Below are positions 36,730-45,817 of a stretch of DNA of 64,000 nt, piece by piece; within the stretch, counting starts at the first letter, position 1, and every line of letters starts with the position of its first letter. A program made the translations under genes and the position numbers. The stretch covers positions 62,001 through 126,000 of the forward strand of contig NZ_JANZNR010000008.1 in the NCBI RefSeq assembly GCF_025153525.1. Reading direction: 5' to 3'. The DNA comes from Psychroserpens sp. SPM9 (lineage in GTDB: Bacteria > Bacteroidota > Bacteroidia > Flavobacteriales > Flavobacteriaceae). Under the pieces are notes generated by a model, which had not been told where the DNA came from, did not search any database, and worked only from the letters and a program-made list of their open reading frames with translations.

Positions 36730-36743
36730 TAGATTTTAATCTA
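36730..36743. promoter_or_regulatory. Palindrome TAGATT-TT-AATCTA upstream of the dehydrogenase
   Basis: Perfect 6-bp arms just after the predicted transcription start and before the ATG at 36751; a plausible operator. Confidence 0.4.
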
Positions 36744-36750
36744 AATTCAT

Positions 36751-37854
36751 ATGACATCAGATGTTATAAGTTCTAAAGAACTTTCAAAAGCCAATCCAGT
36801 ATTCGGACAATTATCTTTTGATAATCACGAGCAAATCGTTTTTTGCAACGACAAAGATACTGGTTTAAAAGCAATAATTGGTATTCATAATACAGTTTTA
36901 GGACCTGCACTTGGAGGAACTAGAATGTGGAACTATAGTAACGAGTGGGAAGCCTTAAATGACGTATTAAGGTTATCACGAGGAATGACATTTAAATCGG
37001 CCATCACCGGACTCAATCTTGGTGGTGGGAAAGCGGTAATTATAGGTGATGCAAAAACGCAAAAGACACCAGAATTAATGCGAAAATTTGGTGAATTTGT
37101 TCACTCTTTAAGCGGAAAATATATCACTGCTGAAGATGTAGGAATGGCAACCGAAGATATGGATACGGTTAGAGAGGTTACGCCTTATGTTACAGGTATT
37201 TCTGAAAGTAAAGGAGGAGCAGGGAATCCGTCACCAATTACAGCCTATGGCGTATTTATGGGGATGAAGGCAGCGGCCAAATTTAAATACGGAAGCGATA
37301 TTCTTGAGGATAAATCTGTTTTTGTTCAAGGGATTGGTCATGTTGGTGAATCTCTTGTTGAACACTTAACTAATGAAGGAGCAAAAGTTACAATCGCCGA
37401 TATTAATCAGGAACGTTTAGAAGAAGTACGTTCTAAATACGATGTAACCATTTACGGAGGAAATGACATCTATAGTGAACCTATGGATATTTACGCACCT
37501 TGTGCTTTGGGCGCAACAATTAATGATGATACCATTCATAAATTGAGAGCTAGTATTATTGCTGGTGCTGCTAACAACCAACTAGCTGATGAGTCTAAAC
37601 ACGGTAAATTATTACAAGATAAAGGTATTTTGTATGCGCCTGATTTTTTAATTAATGCTGGAGGAATTATCAATGTTTACGCAGAATTAGAGAACTATGA
37701 TAAACAAGAAATCATGCGTAAAACTGAGAATATTTACAATACTACTTTAGAAATATTTGATCGTGCCAAAGCTACAAATATCACAACCAACGATGCGGCA
37801 TTAAGTATTGCTAAGGAGCGAATTGAAACACGAAAAAGAGAGCAAGGAAAATAA
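36751..37854 (+). CDS. Leu/Phe/Val (Glu-type) dehydrogenase
   Basis: 367 residues, the usual length for leucine-type dehydrogenases rather than the longer glutamate enzymes. Catalytic lysines are in TFKSAITGL (Lys82) and GGGKAVI (Lys94); the GPALGGTRMW block and the NAD-binding motif GIGHVG follow. It oxidatively deaminates branched-chain or aromatic amino acids to 2-oxoacids with NAD+, feeding catabolism or branched-chain fatty-acid synthesis. The HMG-CoA lyase at 46 kb could act later in leucine breakdown. Own promoter and a downstream hairpin, so it is single-gene. Confidence 0.9.
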   Translation: MTSDVISSKELSKANPVFGQLSFDNHEQIVFCNDKDTGLKAIIGIHNTVLGPALGGTRMWNYSNEWEALNDVLRLSRGMTFKSAITGLNLGGGKAVIIGDAKTQKTPELMRKFGEFVHSLSGKYITAEDVGMATEDMDTVREVTPYVTGISESKGGAGNPSPITAYGVFMGMKAAAKFKYGSDILEDKSVFVQGIGHVGESLVEHLTNEGAKVTIADINQERLEEVRSKYDVTIYGGNDIYSEPMDIYAPCALGATINDDTIHKLRASIIAGAANNQLADESKHGKLLQDKGILYAPDFLINAGGIINVYAELENYDKQEIMRKTENIYNTTLEIFDRAKATNITTNDAALSIAKERIETRKREQGK

Positions 37855-37897
37855 TTTAAAACCTGCTTTAAATATTTCTTTAAATTTAAAATAATAG

Positions 37898-37905
37898 TAT
37901 TTTTG
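37898..37905 (+). promoter_or_regulatory. -7 box of nusB
   Basis: TATTTTTG fits TAnnTTTG; the predicted start of transcription falls in the left arm of the hairpin at 37906-37935. Confidence 0.6.
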
Positions 37906-37935
37906 CAAAGCGAAAGTAAATCATCTTTCGCTTTG
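37906..37935. promoter_or_regulatory. Hairpin in the nusB leader
   Basis: Perfect 11-bp stem CAAAGCGAAAG / CTTTCGCTTTG with an 8-base loop, ending 23 bp before the nusB start. It may be the terminator of the preceding gene or an RNA element in the nusB leader. Confidence 0.6.
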
Positions 37936-37958
37936 TTAATTTATAGTTCTTTGTAAGT

Positions 37959-38903
37959 ATGTTAAATAGACGACACATTCGTATTAAAGTTATGCAAACA
38001 CTTTACGCTTCTAAAGGAAGTGAAGGTGATGATCTCAAAACTAATGAGAAATTTTTACTTCAAAGTTTAGATAGCCTATACGATCTTTTTTTGACCCAAT
38101 TGACACTTATCGTTGAAGTTCATACGAAGTCTAAAGACCGATTACAAAAAACACAGAAAAAACTACTAGCTACCAAAGACGAGATAAATCCTAATGCCAA
38201 GTTTATAAATAACGAAGTTTTAGAACGTCTTAGTTCCAATGTCGTTTTGAAAGAACGCATTGAAGACCAAAAATTAAATCCGTGGTATCTCGACTTTGAA
38301 TATGTGGATGTGATTCTAAAAACCATCCTCGAAAGTGATATATACAAGTCGTATATGACCACTAAAACTTCGACGTTTAAGGAGGATAAAAATTTTGTCA
38401 TTGATTTATTTACTGAAATCATAGCGCCTAATGATAAGCTTTATGATTACTTTGAAGATCGACGAATTACTTGGTTAGATGACCTTCCTGTAGTCAATAC
38501 GACAATTTTGAAGTTATTTAAGAAAGTTAAAGCCACTTCGGAGCCTGGTTTGTTTACGCCAAGTTTATTTAAAGATTTGGAAGACAGAGATTTTGGGGTT
38601 GAATTATTAAAAAAAACGATATTAAATCAAGCGTCATTTAGTAAAGAAATCTCAGCAAAAACTAAAAATTGGGATGCCGAGCGTATCACACAAATCGATA
38701 CTGTTTTAATGCAAATGGCTATTTGCGAATTTCAGAAATTCCCGTCAATCCCAGTGAAAGTAACGATTAACGAGTATCTGGAAATTGCTAAAGAGTACTC
38801 TACACCAAAGAGTAGCAACTTTATAAATGGTATTCTCGACAAGATTATTAAAGAATATACTGCTGAAGGACAACTGAACAAAATTGGTCGTGGTTTGATG
38901 TAA
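37959..38903 (+). CDS. nusB: Transcription antitermination factor NusB (long Bacteroidetes form)
   Basis: 314 residues, about twice E. coli NusB. The first ten residues (NRRHIRIKVMQTLYA) match NusB's N-terminal start, then a long helical insertion (about 30-180) follows, and the rest of the NusB domain is C-terminal (about 185-300: FSKEISAKTKNWDAERITQIDTVLMQMAICEF, then VTINEYLEIAKEYSTPKSSNFINGILDKI). NusB with NusE binds boxA RNA and prevents early termination of rRNA operons. It heads the cluster nusB-DUF1573-yajC. Confidence 0.93.
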   Translation: MLNRRHIRIKVMQTLYASKGSEGDDLKTNEKFLLQSLDSLYDLFLTQLTLIVEVHTKSKDRLQKTQKKLLATKDEINPNAKFINNEVLERLSSNVVLKERIEDQKLNPWYLDFEYVDVILKTILESDIYKSYMTTKTSTFKEDKNFVIDLFTEIIAPNDKLYDYFEDRRITWLDDLPVVNTTILKLFKKVKATSEPGLFTPSLFKDLEDRDFGVELLKKTILNQASFSKEISAKTKNWDAERITQIDTVLMQMAICEFQKFPSIPVKVTINEYLEIAKEYSTPKSSNFINGILDKIIKEYTAEGQLNKIGRGLM

Positions 38904-38984
38904 ACCTTTAGGTTTTATAGGGAATAGACTGTTAATGTTTTGTTTGAAAATGCACTAAAAATTTTAATTAGATGAAATAATTAG

Positions 38985-38992
38985 TACATTTG
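38985..38992 (+). promoter_or_regulatory. -7 box of the DUF1573 gene
   Basis: TACATTTG fits TAnnTTTG, 36 bp before the chosen start at 39029; this supports a promoter inside the nusB-yajC cluster. Confidence 0.55.
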
Positions 38993-39028
38993 ACTTCTCG
39001 AATCAAAAATTATATAAATATTATACCA

Positions 39029-39526
39029 ATGAAAAAAACAATTTTAGCGCTTAGCGCATTATGTTTAGTAGCGTTCACTTCTTGTAAAGAAGATGCAACA
39101 GCTAAAATTAATTCTGATAACGTTGCAGCAGCTGCTGAAAGAGATGCTAACGCAGCCGATTATCCAGTAATTTCTTTTGATGAAACTGAACACGATTTTG
39201 GAACTATCGTAAACGGTACTCCAGTAGAAACAAAATTTAAATATACTAACACAGGTAAAGCTCCTTTAGTCGTTAGTAATATTAAAAGTACTTGTGGATG
39301 TACTGTACCTTCAGATTGGAACAGAGATCCTTTAGCTCCAGGTGAATCGGCAGAATTTACTGTGAAATTCAACGGAAAAGGAACAAATCAAGTACAAAAA
39401 TCAATCACTTTAACAACAAATACTGAAAAAGGTTCAGAGATTGTTAAAATCAAGGCTTTTGTGCAACCAGATCCTAACGCCAAGAATGCGAAAGCTGGAT
39501 CTGCAGCTATCAAACCTGTAAAGTAA
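39029..39526 (+). CDS. DUF1573 lipoprotein
   Basis: 165 residues when started at 39029, where a clean lipoprotein signal begins (MKKTILALSALCLVAFTSC, Cys19). An upstream in-frame Met (38990) would add 13 residues and lies on the -7 box, so it is unlikely. The DUF1573 immunoglobulin-like domain follows (about 45-140: FDETEHDFGTIVNGTPVETKFKYTN, then STCGCTVPSDW). The CGC motif is a family mark. Role unknown; it is an envelope beta-sandwich protein that is very often next to yajC in Bacteroidetes. Confidence 0.88.
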   Translation: MKKTILALSALCLVAFTSCKEDATAKINSDNVAAAAERDANAADYPVISFDETEHDFGTIVNGTPVETKFKYTNTGKAPLVVSNIKSTCGCTVPSDWNRDPLAPGESAEFTVKFNGKGTNQVQKSITLTTNTEKGSEIVKIKAFVQPDPNAKNAKAGSAAIKPVK

Positions 39527-39530
39527 ATTT

Positions 39531-39821
39531 ATGGGAGAACTAGGAAATTTTTTACCTTTTATAGCAATGTTTGCTGTGGTGTATTTTTTTATGATTGCAC
39601 CGCAAATGAAAAGAGCAAAACAAGAAAAAGCTTTTGCCGCAGGATTGAAAAGAGGTGATAAAGTTGTAACTAAAAGCGGTATGCATGGCAAAATAGTTGA
39701 CCTTAATGATAAGGATAACAGCTGTGTAATCGAAACACTTGCCGGAAAGATTAAATTTGAACGTTCTGCAATTTCTATGGAAATTAGTAAGAAGTTAAAT
39801 GCACCTGCAACTGTAAAATAG
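39531..39821 (+). CDS. yajC: Sec translocase accessory subunit YajC
   Basis: 96 residues: one N-terminal membrane helix (about 5-22, FLPFIAMFAVVYFFMIAPQ) and the cytoplasmic YajC domain with RGDKVVTKSGMHGKIVDLND. It belongs to the SecDF-YajC complex that helps proton-driven export through SecYEG. It starts 4 bp after the DUF1573 stop and is ended by a strong terminator. Confidence 0.94.
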   Translation: MGELGNFLPFIAMFAVVYFFMIAPQMKRAKQEKAFAAGLKRGDKVVTKSGMHGKIVDLNDKDNSCVIETLAGKIKFERSAISMEISKKLNAPATVK

Positions 39822-39843
39822 AATTTAAATATTCTTCAATATA

Positions 39844-39879
39844 AAAAAACTCCGAAGGTTGTTACTTTCGGAGTTTTTT
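39844..39879 (+). terminator. Terminator of the nusB-DUF1573-yajC cluster
   Basis: 13-bp stem AAAAAACTCCGAA / TTCGGAGTTTTTT with a T-run; symmetric A-run makes it bidirectional. Confidence 0.85.
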
Positions 39880-39911
39880 ATTTTATATACCTTTAGTAAA
39901 CCTTCAAAGGT

Positions 39912-40511
39912 CTAACAATTTTTATACTTGTCGTTTAAGCCCACACCTTGAATTATCATCGGTGTAATTTTTTCTAGACGTGATAGTTTGGTCGCTTCTC
40001 GTTTGGCTTCATTAATATAGGTACAATACTCACGTTGCTTACCAGGTGTTAGTGCTTTAAAACACGAATGAAGTTCGGCATCAGACTTAAAAGCAGCTTT
40101 TAATTCCTCAGGAATAATAACAGTTGCCGTTTTTCGAGTGGGTTTAATCTCGCGTCCTAAACGCTGGTTTTCAATAGCTTCTTTTACATAGTCCAGAACA
40201 GCTGCCTCATTGATATCGGCTTTGGTATCAAAACGCATTTGGCGTAAGGCTTTGGTCTTGTTCTCTTGCGCATTTATTAATAAGTTGTGCTTGTCTTTTA
40301 AAAAGACACCTTGATGAAACCATAAGCAAAAATGGCTTTTAAAGGCTCCAATTCCCAGTACATTTTTACCGTTTAAACAATAAGTTGGCATGCTCCATTT
40401 AAGGGTTTCTTCGAGTTCTGTGGTTGTAATAATGTTTCGGAGTAAGGTTAATTCTTCAGCAAAATGCGGATGAATTTCTATATACTCTTCTACGGAATTT
40501 ACTTTTTTCAT
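39912..40511 (-). CDS. YdeI/OmpD-associated family protein (DUF1801 plus YdeI-type tail)
   Basis: 199 residues. N-terminal DUF1801-like domain (about 10-110; [36 protein letters not shown]) and a C-terminal YdeI-type helical region (about 130-190; [51 protein letters not shown]). The family is widespread but the function is unknown. Its start overlaps the pepT stop by 4 bp, so the two are cotranscribed. Confidence 0.85.
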   Translation of the reverse strand: MKKVNSVEEYIEIHPHFAEELTLLRNIITTTELEETLKWSMPTYCLNGKNVLGIGAFKSHFCLWFHQGVFLKDKHNLLINAQENKTKALRQMRFDTKADINEAAVLDYVKEAIENQRLGREIKPTRKTATVIIPEELKAAFKSDAELHSCFKALTPGKQREYCTYINEAKREATKLSRLEKITPMIIQGVGLNDKYKNC

Positions 40512-41761
40512 TGTACAGAATTTAATGCTTTTTCAGCTGTAAGTTCAGCAATCTTACAAATTACTTCAGTTGCTTTGATCATGCTTTCTACAGGCACATA
40601 TTCATAGCGTCCATGAAAATTATGTCCGCCAGCAAATATATTCGGACATGGTAAACCCATATAACTAAGTTGTGAGCCGTCAGTACCGCCTCGTATAGGT
40701 TTAATTAAAGGTTCGATATCCAGTTGTTTCATCGCTTCTTCAGCAATATCAACAATATGCATCACAGGAACAACCTTTTCTTTCATATTAAAGTATTGAT
40801 CCTTAATGTCGATAGATATGACTTCTCGTTCGTATTGGGTATTAATTTCATCTGTGAGTTTTTGCATCACTTCTTTTCGTGCCTCAAAATGGTCCATATC
40901 ATGATCTCTGATGATGTATTGTAATACAGTTTCTTCAACTTTACCTTCAACGCTATACAAATGGAAAAATCCTTGATAACCTTCGGTGTGTTCGGGAGTT
41001 TCTAAACGTGGTAATGAGTTGATAAATTCAGTAGCAATATACATCGAGTTAACCATTTTTCCTTTGGCATAACCAGGATGTACAATTTTACCTTTTACAG
41101 TTACTTTGGCTCCTGCAGCATTAAAATTTTCGTATTCCAATTCACCAATCTGGCTTCCATCCATCGTATAGGCCCAATCGGCTCCAAATTTTTCGACATC
41201 AAACTTATGAGCGCCTCGCCCAATTTCTTCATCAGGTGTAAAACCTACTCTAATATCTCCGTGTTTGATTTCGGGATGCTTAATCAGGTATTCCATCGCA
41301 GACACAATTTCTGTAATGCCAGCTTTATCATCGGCTCCAAGTAAGGTGGTTCCGTCGGTAACAATGAGTGTCTGACCTTTATATTGTAATAAATCTTCAA
41401 AGTAATCGGGAGATAAAATGATATTGTGTTCTGCATTAAGCGCAATATCTTTACCATCGTAATTTTCAACAACACGTGGTTTTACATTTGCTCCGGTAAA
41501 ATCTGGAGAAGTGTCAAAATGGGAAATAAAACCAATGGTTGGCACCTTATGGTCAACATTGCTTGGTAAGGTAGCCATGATGTATGCATTGGGATCTATA
41601 GTCACATCTTTCATACCAATAGCTATTAATTCTTTGGCAAGTGCATGCGCTAAATCCCATTGTTTTGCTGTGCTTGGTGTGGTGTCACTTTCGGGATCAG
41701 ATTCGGTATCTACAGTAACATAACTTATAAAACGTTTAATAATATCTTGTTTACTAATCAT
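40508..41761 (-). CDS. pepT: Peptidase T (tripeptide aminopeptidase)
   Basis: 417 residues, the usual length. M20-family zinc residues are visible: [11 protein letters not shown] (first ligand), [12 protein letters not shown] (bridging Asp), TPDEEIGRG (catalytic Glu with ligand Glu), and a late [16 protein letters not shown] (last His). Cytoplasmic release of N-terminal residues from tripeptides in peptide catabolism. First gene of a two-gene operon. Confidence 0.94.
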   Translation of the reverse strand: MISKQDIIKRFISYVTVDTESDPESDTTPSTAKQWDLAHALAKELIAIGMKDVTIDPNAYIMATLPSNVDHKVPTIGFISHFDTSPDFTGANVKPRVVENYDGKDIALNAEHNIILSPDYFEDLLQYKGQTLIVTDGTTLLGADDKAGITEIVSAMEYLIKHPEIKHGDIRVGFTPDEEIGRGAHKFDVEKFGADWAYTMDGSQIGELEYENFNAAGAKVTVKGKIVHPGYAKGKMVNSMYIATEFINSLPRLETPEHTEGYQGFFHLYSVEGKVEETVLQYIIRDHDMDHFEARKEVMQKLTDEINTQYEREVISIDIKDQYFNMKEKVVPVMHIVDIAEEAMKQLDIEPLIKPIRGGTDGSQLSYMGLPCPNIFAGGHNFHGRYEYVPVESMIKATEVICKIAELTAEKALNSVQ

Positions 41762-41850
41762 AAAGTGTACTTCTTTTATGAGTTTAAAATGGTTAAAAAT
41801 TAGTTGTTAATTATTAAAGCTAAAGTTAGCGATTATATTCAAATGTATAT

Positions 41851-41858
41851 TATTTTTG
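41851..41858 (+). promoter_or_regulatory. -7 box of pyrD
   Basis: TATTTTTG fits TAnnTTTG, 18 bp before the start codon. Confidence 0.6.
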
Positions 41859-41876
41859 CACTAGAAAAGATTTCTG

Positions 41877-42914
41877 ATGTATAAGCGTTTACTGAGACCC
41901 GTATTATTTTCTTTTGATCCTGAAAAAGTTCATTATTTCACCTTTTCTTTAATTCGGAATGTTTCTAAAATCCCTGGAATGAAAGCCTTATTCCGAAGCT
42001 ATTACTGTGTGAATGACACATCTTTAGAACGCCAATTATTCGGACTCACGTTTAAAAACCCTGTTGGATTAGCTGCCGGATTTGATAAAAATGCGGTGTT
42101 GTATAACGAACTGGCAAATTTTGGCTTTGGTTTTATTGAAATTGGAACAGTAACGCCCAAAGGTCAGGCAGGAAATCCTAAAAAACGCTTATTCCGGTTA
42201 AAAGATGATAAAGGGATTATCAATAGAATGGGTTTTAACAATGAGGGTTTAGAGGCTGCAATTAAGCAGTTAAAAAAGAATAAAGGTCAGCTCATTATTG
42301 GTGGAAATATAGGAAAGAATACCAGCACATCCCCTGAAGATTATACTAAAGATTATCTGGAATGTTTTAATGGTTTGCATCCTTATGTTGATTATTTTGT
42401 ACTTAATGTAAGTTGTCCAAATGTTGGAAGTCATGCAAAATTGAATGACAAAGATTATCTATTGGAATTGATTTCCGAAGTACAAAAAGCCAACCGTCAA
42501 TTTGAAAATCAAAAGCCTATTTTGTTAAAAATAGCTCCAGATTTAAACACAAATCAGCTTGATGAAATTATAGAGTTGATTTCCGAAACCCACTTGGATG
42601 GTGTTATCGCCAGTAATACTTCTGTGGATCGAACAGGTTTGCTAGCTTCAGAAGCACGCCTTGCTGAAATTGGTAACGGAGGTTTAAGCGGGCAACCTAT
42701 TAAAAATAAGTCTACTCAGGTTATTAAATATCTGGCCGAAAATCGCTCAAAGCCTTTTCCTATTATTGGTGTAGGGGGCATTCATTCTGCTGAAGATGCT
42801 TTAGAGAAAATTGAAGCTGGTGCAGACCTAGTTCAAATCTATACAGGCTTTATTTATGAAGGTCCGCGATTGATTAAAAACATCAACAAAACGCTCATAA
42901 AAAAAGCGAATTAA
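41877..42914 (+). CDS. pyrD: Dihydroorotate dehydrogenase, class 2 architecture with a catalytic-site Cys
   Basis: 345 residues. The N-terminal helical extension ([19 protein letters not shown]) that anchors class 2 (quinone-dependent) enzymes and the class 2 blocks [12 protein letters not shown] and GNIGKN are present. Yet the active-site base region reads LNVSCPNVG with Cys180, where class 2 enzymes normally have Ser and class 1 enzymes have Cys. The FMN-binding and C-terminal TIM-barrel parts ([27 protein letters not shown]) are normal. It makes orotate in UMP synthesis and passes electrons to quinone. Confidence 0.93.
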   Translation: MYKRLLRPVLFSFDPEKVHYFTFSLIRNVSKIPGMKALFRSYYCVNDTSLERQLFGLTFKNPVGLAAGFDKNAVLYNELANFGFGFIEIGTVTPKGQAGNPKKRLFRLKDDKGIINRMGFNNEGLEAAIKQLKKNKGQLIIGGNIGKNTSTSPEDYTKDYLECFNGLHPYVDYFVLNVSCPNVGSHAKLNDKDYLLELISEVQKANRQFENQKPILLKIAPDLNTNQLDEIIELISETHLDGVIASNTSVDRTGLLASEARLAEIGNGGLSGQPIKNKSTQVIKYLAENRSKPFPIIGVGGIHSAEDALEKIEAGADLVQIYTGFIYEGPRLIKNINKTLIKKAN

Positions 42915-42933
42915 TGTTTCCATCAATTCGCTT
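42904..42933. terminator. Hairpin overlapping the pyrD stop codon
   Basis: AAGCGAATT (42904-42912) pairs with AATTCGCTT (42925-42933); the pyrD stop TAA lies in the loop side. No long T-run, so termination strength is uncertain. Confidence 0.5.
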
Positions 42934-42955
42934 CTAATTGGTCTGTTTTTTCAGA

Positions 42956-44698
42956 TTAGTTTTTTATAAATGGAATCGTATTTGAGACGGTTCCTTTTTC
43001 TAATTTGATATAGTAAACACCTTCACTAAAGTTTTTAGTTTCAATACTTAAATCGGATTCATTAATGATGGTTTTAGACATTATATGTTGTCCTAAAACA
43101 TTATAAATGGTGTAGCTATCTGGTAAATCGTTTGAATTTGAAACCTGAATATTAAGCGTATTTTTTGTCGGATTAGGATATACCGAAATATTAGTGTCGG
43201 TAAAATAATCTTCAACGCTCAATACGGCATTCGACATATAAGTGACTTCTCCAAAGCTATAATCTCCACCGCTAGCAATTGGGTTGCCTTCTAGAGTTGT
43301 CAAAGTATATGATCCTGTTCCAGAAAAACAACAAATTCCGTCGCCATAGCTATCAGCAATTTCAAAAGTATAGCATTCGTTTGTCGACACAGTAAAATTG
43401 TAAGTAAACGTTTGGAAATCGTCATCGCTGGTGTATGTCGGACTCGCATATAAAACACTATCGTTACTATCTTTTAATTCCCATGAGGTTTCGTTAGCCC
43501 AATCATCTGTGGTTAAGGTTAACACAATTTCATTGGTTGAAATAGCTTCACTTCCAACTTCTATATAGTTTTCAAAAACCTTAGTGATGGTGTTAGATCC
43601 ATTAGAAGCTGTTAAAGCTACATCATATTGTCCTGACGTTGTATAGGTATGAGAAACGTTTTGAGTGGTATAATCGATAATATCATCACCATCAACATCC
43701 CATTGCCATGAGGTAGCACCAAAACTAATATCGGAAAATTCGACATCTAAAGTCGGATCACAATCTCTATCAAAGTTTGACGCAATTCTAAGATTAAAGC
43801 TTGGGCAAGCCATGTCAAATCTCGATGCTTGATAGACGCCATAAATTCGGGCATATTGTTGTTCAGAAAACTCTGTACGACATGATTTGCGTGAATACGA
43901 CATAATATTAAGTTCATTAGGCGCAAAGAAATCACCATTAGCATCCGTTGCACTTCCAACATAAGTACAAGCTGTAGATACGTTATTAAATCCTAATTGC
44001 GGATCTGCAGGTGTATCGCAAATAAAATCACCATCGGTATCACAGTTAGACCCATCAACCAATTCAGTCGTTAATGCTCCATTTGTGTTTCCGTGTGTAT
44101 GTGATAAGGCAAAGAAATGGCCCATTTCGTGAGATAAAGTACTGCCATTGGTCGCACAAGAATTAGCCATTAAGATTACTTCTGGTCCACCAGGAAAATA
44201 AGCATAACCGCATAATCCGCCACCTTCAGTTGTACTAACTGTATTTGCAAAATAGATATTGATGACATTATCAACGTTATTAGGGTTGGTAAGTGCATCT
44301 TGTTCATCTGTAGTAAAGTCGAAAAATTCGCTACTGTTTATATAATTAATGCCATCACATAAAAAGAATTCTATGTAAGCATTGGCATAATACGTATTCA
44401 TGACTGAAATAGCATCATTTAACTGAGTTTCTGTTAATCCGCCAGATCCTGAATCATCTCTAAGAATATGTGCTTTAATAGGGACAGAACTCAAAGCTGA
44501 AGAGGAACGAAAATTTGCTCTTTGGTAAAACTCCTGCTCAAATTGTTGAATTTGTGGTAAGAGATTTTTAAAGTATTTTTCAGATTCTGGTGTAGCAACA
44601 GTTCCGCATTGTGGTTCAATTTGTGCTGATACAAACAGCATAGAACCCCATATAAATAAAAGGGAAAGGTATCGTTTTCTCAGGGCTGAAGACTTCAT
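42956..44698 (-). CDS. T9SS-secreted pappalysin-like (M43) metalloprotease with PKD domain
   Basis: About 580 residues when started at 44698, where a signal peptide begins (MKSSALRKRYLSLLFIWGSM); a start 26 codons earlier would add a non-signal segment, so I reject it. The zinc site is HEMGHFFALSH, with the metzincin Gly replaced by Ala; a Met-turn-like NIMSYS follows, as in M43. Then a PKD-like domain (SYTTSGQYDVALTASNGS), a further beta-domain, and a type A T9SS sorting domain at the C-terminus (VYPNPTKNTLNIQVSNS). It is a secreted protease likely acting on proteins outside the cell. 8 bp separates it from the spondin gene, but with the shorter start the gap is larger. Confidence 0.88.
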   Translation of the reverse strand: MKSSALRKRYLSLLFIWGSMLFVSAQIEPQCGTVATPESEKYFKNLLPQIQQFEQEFYQRANFRSSSALSSVPIKAHILRDDSGSGGLTETQLNDAISVMNTYYANAYIEFFLCDGINYINSSEFFDFTTDEQDALTNPNNVDNVINIYFANTVSTTEGGGLCGYAYFPGGPEVILMANSCATNGSTLSHEMGHFFALSHTHGNTNGALTTELVDGSNCDTDGDFICDTPADPQLGFNNVSTACTYVGSATDANGDFFAPNELNIMSYSRKSCRTEFSEQQYARIYGVYQASRFDMACPSFNLRIASNFDRDCDPTLDVEFSDISFGATSWQWDVDGDDIIDYTTQNVSHTYTTSGQYDVALTASNGSNTITKVFENYIEVGSEAISTNEIVLTLTTDDWANETSWELKDSNDSVLYASPTYTSDDDFQTFTYNFTVSTNECYTFEIADSYGDGICCFSGTGSYTLTTLEGNPIASGGDYSFGEVTYMSNAVLSVEDYFTDTNISVYPNPTKNTLNIQVSNSNDLPDSYTIYNVLGQHIMSKTIINESDLSIETKNFSEGVYYIKLEKGTVSNTIPFIKN

Positions 44699-44784
44699 AA
44701 GTATAATTAGGTTAAAATTCGGACGTAAACATATTAAAAAATCGACAAAATACCTAAATGTATCGATGAATTGCAATTTGTAAG

Positions 44785-45735
44785 TTAATTTATCAAGACT
44801 TTTTTGGTCGATTGCGAACCATCTTTAAGTACTAATCGAACCAAGTATACACCTTTGTTTAACTGAGTAAAATCGACTTGTGTTTGATAGTTTGCATCTT
44901 TATATTCAACTTTTGATACTTGTTTTCCAAGCACATCATAAACCAAAATAGATTTCAACGTATTGGCTTCAGAAGTCAGCACCTTAAATTTACCATGTGA
45001 TGGGTTAGGGTATAAGCCTACACTATTTATGTTTTGAGTATCAACACTAAGTGTTTCATTAAGTGTTATTGTAAGTGTACCAATAGGTTTGCTATTAAAA
45101 GGTCCTTGATTGATTAGAACATCAATAGGCACAAATGGCATGGTCACTTGATTAGCTGCTTCATAGGTAGCGCCACTATCTGTTCCTGCATCATAAGGAA
45201 ATAGATCTATTATTATTTCATTTTTCCAGGTGTTACCATCTCTTAAATTTACACCATTAACGGCGATCATCCAATCCGGACTTGGAGCAATCATAGATAC
45301 CAAACTTAATAACGGATAATCTGAACTCACTACCACATTACTCAAAGTAGCTGAGCTAATGGCTGCAAAAGGAGAAAAGGGTTCTTGTAACCATTGATTT
45401 GCATTGGATGTATTATTAATTTCATTCATAACTTCTGCCATTAACGCATCGTTATGTCCTAATTCGGCAACATTTTTTACGCCTGTAGAGGCTAAAGTAC
45501 CCATTTCAACAAGTGTGTAATTACTATTATGCGTGGCGCCAACAAGATTTGACCAATGGGCATTTCCTGGGATTGCTGCAGTACTATTACCATTTACAGG
45601 ATCAACGGTTTCATTTTCCCAAGTACTGGAAAATGTGATATCGTAACTCGCAGTGCTTTGCGCAAAAGAAATTGCGGAAAGAAGCATTATTAAGCACGAT
45701 ACCATGTGTTTTAAAGCTAAAGTAATTTTTTTCAT
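44785..45735 (-). CDS. T9SS-secreted spondin-domain protein
   Basis: 316 residues: signal peptide (1-25), a Spondin_N-type domain (about 28-225; YDITFSSTWENETV, HWSNLVGATHNSNYTL, then SPDWMIAVNGVNL and IDLFPYDAGTDSG, which carry the family's divalent-metal residues), and a type A sorting domain (about 240-316). Spondin_N domains in animals are lipid/glycan-binding; bacterial versions are T9SS cargo of unknown function. It sits upstream of the M43 protease, same strand, and may share its transcript. Confidence 0.87.
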   Translation of the reverse strand: MKKITLALKHMVSCLIMLLSAISFAQSTASYDITFSSTWENETVDPVNGNSTAAIPGNAHWSNLVGATHNSNYTLVEMGTLASTGVKNVAELGHNDALMAEVMNEINNTSNANQWLQEPFSPFAAISSATLSNVVVSSDYPLLSLVSMIAPSPDWMIAVNGVNLRDGNTWKNEIIIDLFPYDAGTDSGATYEAANQVTMPFVPIDVLINQGPFNSKPIGTLTITLNETLSVDTQNINSVGLYPNPSHGKFKVLTSEANTLKSILVYDVLGKQVSKVEYKDANYQTQVDFTQLNKGVYLVRLVLKDGSQSTKKVLIN

Positions 45736-45817
45736 AATGCTATGATTAGTTTTAAGTTTATTATGTCGAAAAAAGAATTCAATTCTTACATTAATTTTTA
45801 ATTATTTTTATCAAAAA

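Noticed and set aside
38990-39028. Upstream start of the DUF1573 gene
   Set aside because: It overlaps the -7 box and would bury the lipoprotein signal; 39029 is preferred.
42956-44776. Longer start for the M43 protease at 44776
   Set aside because: It adds 26 residues ahead of a normal signal peptide; start 44698 is better.
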